A stretch of DNA of 64,000 nucleotides from Topomyia yanbarensis (lineage: Eukaryota; Arthropoda; Insecta; Diptera; Culicidae). Below the pieces are notes generated by a model. The model ran no database searches. It was not told the origin of the DNA and saw only the letters and a list, made by a program, of their open reading frames with translations. Positions 58,765 to 64,000 of the stretch are shown piece by piece. Numbering within the stretch: the first letter of the stretch is position 1; every line of letters starts with the position of its first letter. Position numbers and translations under genes: made by a program. Location: the NCBI RefSeq assembly GCF_030247195.1, contig NC_080672.1:1-64000 (forward strand). Reading direction: 5' to 3'.

Positions 58765-61700
58765 AATAACAAACAATGTTTATCTGTGAAAAGTTGAAAA
58801 TTTTTCAATTTTGACGCATTTACTTCCCAGTGGGCGTTTAAAATGTCTAAAACTATTGATTTTCAACTCCTCGTAGCTTGCAATAACGAACAATGTTTAT
58901 CTGTGAAAAGATGAAAAATTTTCAATTTTGACGCATTTACTTCCCAGTGTGCGTTTAAAATGTCTAAAACTATTGATTTTCAATACCTCTTAACTCGCAA
59001 TAACAAACAATATTTATCTGTGAAGAGATGAAAATTTTTCAATTTTGACGCATTTACCTCCCAGTGTGCGTTTAAAATGTCTAAAACTATTGATTTTCAA
59101 AACCTCGTAACTCGCAATAACAAAAAATATTGATCTGTGAAAAGTTGAAACATTTTCGATTTTGATGCATTTACTTCCTAATGTGCGTTTAAAATGTCTA
59201 AAACAATTGATTTTCAACTCCTCGTAGCTTGCAATAACAAACAATATTTATCTGTGAGAAGATGAAAATTTTTCAATTTTGACGCATTTACTTCCCCTTG
59301 TGCGTTTAAAATGTCTAAAACGATTGATTTTCAACACCTCTTAACTCGCAATAACAAACAATATTTATCTGTGAAGAGATGAAAATTTTTCAATTTTGAC
59401 GCATTTACCTCCCAGTGTGCGTTTAAAATGTCTAAAACTATTGATTTTCAACACCTCTTAACTCGCAATAACAAACAATGTTTATCTGTGAAAAGTTGAA
59501 ATTTTTTCAATTTTGACGCATTTACTTCCCAGTGGGCGTTTAAAATGTCTAAAACGATTGATTTTCAACACCTCTTAACTCGCAATAACAAACAATATTT
59601 ATCTGTGAAGAGATGAAAATTTTTCAATTTTGACGCATTTACCTCCCAGTGTGCGTTTAAAATGTCTAAAACTATTGATTTTCAACACCTCTTAACTCGC
59701 AATAACAAACAATGTTTATCTGTGAAAAGTTGAAATTTTTTCAATTTTGACGCATTTACTTCCCAATGGGCGTTTAAAATGTCTAAAACTATTGATTTTC
59801 AACTCCTCGTAGCTTGCAATAACAAACAATATTTATCTGTGAGAAGATGAAAATTTTTCAATTTTGACGCATTTACTTCCCCTTGTGCGTTTAAAATGTC
59901 TAAAACGATTGATTTTCAACACCTCTTAACTCGCAATAACAAACAATATTTATCTGTGAAGAGATGAAAATTTTTCAATTTTGACGCATTTACCTCCCAG
60001 TGTGCGTTTAAAATGTCTAAAACTATTGATTTTCAACACCTCTTAACTCGTAATAACAAACAATGTTTATCTGTGAAAAGTTGAAAATTTTTCAATTTTG
60101 ACGCATTTACTTCCCAGTGGGCGTTTAAAATGTCTAAAACTATTGATTTTCAACTCCTCGTAGCTTGCAATAACGAACAATGTTTATCTGTGAAAAGATG
60201 AAAAATTTTCAATTTTGACGCATTTACTTCCCAGTGTGCGTTTAAAATGTCTAAAACTATTGATTTTCAATACCTCTTAACTCGCAATAACAAACAATAT
60301 TTATCTGTGAAGAGATGAAAATTTTTCAATTTTGACGCATTTACCTCCCAGTGTGCGTTTAAAATGTCTAAAACTATTGATTTTCAAAACCTCGTAACTC
60401 GCAATAACAAAAAATATTGATCTGTGAAAAGTTGAAACATTTTCGATTTTGATGCATTTACTTCCTAATGTGCGTTTAAAATGTCTAAAACAATTGATTT
60501 TCAACTCCTCGTAGCTTGCAATAACAAACAATATTTATCTGTGAGAAGATGAAAATTTTTCAATTTTGACGCATTTACTTCCCCTTGTGCGTTTAAAATG
60601 TCTAAAACGATTGATTTTCAACACCTCTTAACTCGCAATAACAAACAATATTTATCTGTGAAGAGATGAAAATTTTTCAATTTTGACGCATTTACCTCCC
60701 AGTGTGCGTTTAAAATGTCTAAAACTATTGATTTTCAACACCTCTTAACTCGCAATAACAAACAATGTTTATCTGTGAAAAGTTGAAATTTTTTCAATTT
60801 TGACGCATTTACTTCCCAGTGGGCGTTTAAAATGTCTAAAACGATTGATTTTCAACACCTCTTAACTCGCAATAACAAACAATATTTATCTGTGAAGAGA
60901 TGAAAATTTTTCAATTTTGACGCATTTACCTCCCAGTGTGCGTTTAAAATGTCTAAATCTATTGATTTTCAACACCTCTTAACTCGCAAAAACAAACAAT
61001 GTTTATCTGTGAAAAGTTGAAAATTTTTCAATTTTGACGCATTTACTTCCCAGTGGGCGTTTAAAATGTCTAAAACTATTGATTTTCAACTCCTCGTAGC
61101 TTGCAATAACGAACAATGTTTATCTGTGAAAAGATGAAAAATTTTCAATTTTGACGCATTTACTTCCCAGTGTGCGTTTAAAATGTCTAAAACTATTGAT
61201 TTTCAATACCTCTTAACTCGCAATAACAAACAATATTTATCTGTGAAGAGATGAAAATTTTTCAATTTTGACGCATTTACCTCCCAGTGTGCGTTTAAAA
61301 TGTCTAAAACTATTGATTTTCAACACCTCTTAACTCGTAATAACAAACAATGTTTATCTGTGAAAAGTTGAAAATTTTTCAATTTTGACGCATTTACTTC
61401 CCAGTGGGCGTTTAAAATGTCTAAAACTATTGATTTTCAACTCCTCGTAGCTTGCAATAACGAACAATGTTTATCTGTGAAAAGATGAAAAATTTTCAAT
61501 TTTGACGCATTTACTTCCCAGTGTGCGTTTAAAATGTCTAAAACTATTGATTTTCAATACCTCTTAACTCGCAATAACAAACAATATTTATCTGTGAAGA
61601 GATGAAAATTTTTCAATTTTGACGCATTTACCTCCCAGTGTGCGTTTAAAATGTCTAAAACTATTGATTTTCAACTCCTCGTAGCTTGCAATAACAAACA

Positions 61701-64000
61701 ATATTTATCTGTGAAGAGATGAAAATTTTTCAATTTTGACGCATTTACTTCCCAGTGGGCGTTTAAAATGTCTAAAACTATTGATTTTCAACTCCTCGTA
61801 GCTTGCAATAACAAACAATATTTATCTGTGAAGAGATGAAAATTTTTCAATTTTGACGCATTTACTTCCCAGTGGGCGTTTAAAATGTCTAAAACTATTG
61901 ATTTTCAACTCCTCGTAGCTTGCAATAACGAACAATGTTTATCTGTGAAAAGATGAAAAATTTTCAATTTTGACGCATTTACTTCCCAGTGTGCGTTTAA
62001 AATGTCTAAAACTATTGATTTTCAATACCTCTTAACTCGCAATAACAAACAATATTTATCTGTGAAGAGATGAAAATTTTTCAATTTTGACGCATTTACC
62101 TCCCAGTGTGCGTTTAAAATGTCTAAAACTATTGATTTTCAACTCCTCGTAGCTTGCAATAACAAACAATATTTATCTGTGAAGAGATGAAAATTTTTCA
62201 ATTTTGACGCATTTACTTCCCAGTGGGCGTTTAAAATGTCTAAAACTATTGATTTTCAACTCCTCGTAGCTTGCAATAACGAACAATGTTTATCTGTGAA
62301 AAGATGAAAAATTTTCAATTTTGACGCATTTACTTCCCAGTGTGCGTTTAAAATGTCTAAAACTATTGATTTTCAATACCTCTTAACTCGCAATAACAAA
62401 CAATATTTATCTGTGAAGAGATGAAAATTTTTCAATTTTGACGCATTTACCTCCCAGTGTGCGTTTAAAATGTCTAAAACTATTGATTTTCAACTCCTCG
62501 TAGCTTGCAATAACAAACAATATTTATCTGTGAGAAGATGAAAATTTTTCAATTTTGACGCATTTACTTCCCCTTGTGCGTTTAAAATGTCTAAAACGAT
62601 TGATTTTCAACACCTCTTAACTCGCAATAACAAACAATATTTATCTGTGAAGAGATGAAAATTTTTCAATTTTGACGCATTTACCTCCCAGTGTGCGTTT
62701 AAAATGTCTAAAACTATTGATTTTCAACACCTCTTAACTCGCAATAACAAACAATGTTTATCTGTGAAAAGTTGAAATTTTTTCAATTTTGACGCATTTA
62801 CTTCCCAGTGGGCGTTTAAAATGTCTAAAACGATTGATTTTCAACACCTCTTAACTCGCAATAACAAACAATATTTATCTGTGAAGAGATGAAAATTTTT
62901 CAATTTTGACGCATTTACCTCCCAGTGTGCGTTTAAAATGTCTAAAACTATTGATTTTCAACTCCTCGTAGCTTGCAATAACAAACAATATTTATCTGTG
63001 AAGAGATGAAAATTTTTCAATTTTGACGCATTTACCTCCCAGTGTGCGTTTAAAATGTCTAAAACTATTGATTTTCAACTCCTCGTAGCTTGCAATAACG
63101 AACAATGTTTATCTGTGAAAAGATGAAAAATTTTCAATTTTGACGCATTTACTTCCCCTTGTGCGTTTAAAATGTCTAAAACGATTGATTTTCAACACCT
63201 CTTAACTCGCAATAACAAACAATATTTATCTGTGAAGAGATGAAAATTTTTCAATTTTGACGCATTTACCTCCCAGTGTGCGTTTAAAATGTCTAAAACT
63301 ATTGATTTTCAACTCCTCGTAGCTTGCAATAACAAACAATATTTATCTGTGAAGAGATGAAAATTTTTCAATTTTGACGCATTTACCTCCCAGTGTGCGT
63401 TTAAAATGTCTAAAACTATTGATTTTCAACTCCTCGTAGCTTGCAATAACAAACAATATTTATCTGTGAAGAGATGAAAATTTTTCAATTTTGACGCATT
63501 TACCTCCCAGTGTGCGTTTAAAATGTCTAAAACTATTGATTTTCAACTCCTCGTAGCTTGCAATAACAAACAATATTTATCTGTGAGAAGATGAAAATTT
63601 TTCAATTTTGACGCATTTACTTCCCCTTGTGCGTTTAAAATGTCTAAAACGATTGATTTTCAACACCTCTTAACTCGCAATAACAAACAATATTTATCTG
63701 TGAAGAGATGAAAATTTTTCAATTTTGACGCATTTACCTCCCAGTGTGCGTTTAAAATGTCTAAAACTATTGATTTTCAACACCTCTTAACTCGCAATAA
63801 CAAACAATGTTTATCTGTGAAAAGTTGAAATTTTTTCAATTTTGACGCATTTACTTCCCAGTGGGCGTTTAAAATGTCTAAAACGATTGATTTTCAACAC
63901 CTCTTAACTCGCAATAACAAACAATATTTATCTGTGAAGAGATGAAAATTTTTCAATTTTGACGCATTTACCTCCCAGTGTGCGTTTAAAATGTCTAAAA
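58765..64000 (+). repeat. Higher-order block, second copy
   Basis: Partner of 50224-55342. It begins after a C/T difference at 50223 versus 58764 (CGTAATAAC against CGCAATAAC). It contains one extra monomer near 63430 and reaches the window end still matching, so its true length is unknown. Confidence 0.9.

Larger units (their letters stand above)
43774..64000 (+). repeat. Homogeneous 117-bp satellite array, about 173 monomers
   Basis: The unit is AT-rich and includes AACTCGCAATAACAAACAAT, TTTATCTGTGAA, CAATTTTGACGCATTTAC and GCGTTTAAAATGTCTAAAAC. All landmark distances checked are exact multiples of 117. Monomers fall into a limited set of types defined by linked variants: heads CTCCTCGTAGCTTG, CACCTCTTAACTCG, TACCTCTTAACTCG or AACCTCGTAACTCG; tails CTCCCAGTGTG, TTCCCAGTGGG, TTCCCAGTGTG, TTCCCCTTGTG or TTCCTAATGTG. 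Types follow one another in repeated orders (higher-order repeats). No transposon interrupts the core. The array runs off the window. The 76-codon reverse frames inside it are by-products of one variant lacking the usual TAA. Confidence 0.95.

Noticed and set aside
44389..60531. Seven identical 76-codon reverse frames in the satellite
   Set aside because: Each spans two satellite monomers and exists only because one variant monomer lacks the usual in-frame TAA. They recur at exact multiples of 117 bp with the array, so they are repeat by-products.
43774..64000. CRISPR-like tandem array
   Set aside because: Repeats are contiguous with no unique spacers, the monomer is 117 bp, and the context is a eukaryotic genome with SINEs and LINEs.

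Overview
The window looks like repeat-dense, AT-rich nuclear DNA of an insect, most likely a culicine mosquito. That reading rests on tRNA-derived SINEs resembling the Aedes Feilai type, CR1-clade LINEs of the T1/Q kind known from mosquitoes, a CCGAATG-type minisatellite, and many short hAT-, piggyBac- and Tc1/mariner-type non-autonomous elements. The species was not established. There is no bacterial-style gene organisation.

Layout. From 1 to about 37.5 kb lies a mosaic of transposon relics and unannotated sequence. It holds three SINEs (48-212, 23700-23852 reverse, 24930-25085) and hAT-type elements, several with visible 8-bp target-site duplications (415-2778, 25523-25951, 31076-32210, 34084-34320). 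It also holds a piggyBac-like element with a long foldback core (13636-14530), a Helitron-like element (19462-19689), several hairpin MITEs, decayed CR1 reverse transcriptases (12650-13245, 27840-28575) and two Tc1/mariner transposase relics facing each other (25360-26345). The only piece that reads like host coding sequence with fair support is a 37-codon first exon on the minus strand at 29204-29314. It has a start codon in good context, an N-terminal membrane segment and a GT splice donor, and resembles the start of CD36/scavenger-receptor-B proteins. A second possible exon (19932-20185, minus) is unrecognised.

At 37541-39708 is a CR1-type LINE fragment on the minus strand whose 698-residue reverse transcriptase frame is unbroken. 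It is truncated at its 5' end next to a perfect AT-rich palindrome.

From 41.1 kb to the end of the window is a satellite built on a 117-bp monomer. It begins with about 4.4 monomers in reverse orientation (41141-41657). A short spacer follows, then diverged forward monomers split by a 1,520-bp Tc1/pogo-like element with TA duplications (41914-43433). After that come about 173 nearly identical forward monomers (43774-64000) with no transposon insertion and no visible change of phase. The homogeneous array is assembled from about a dozen monomer variants in recurring orders. It shows higher-order units of 11, 17 and 22 monomers and a 73-monomer (8,541-bp) duplication that continues to the window edge. 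The array, its inverted left arm and its duplication history are the most interesting content here.
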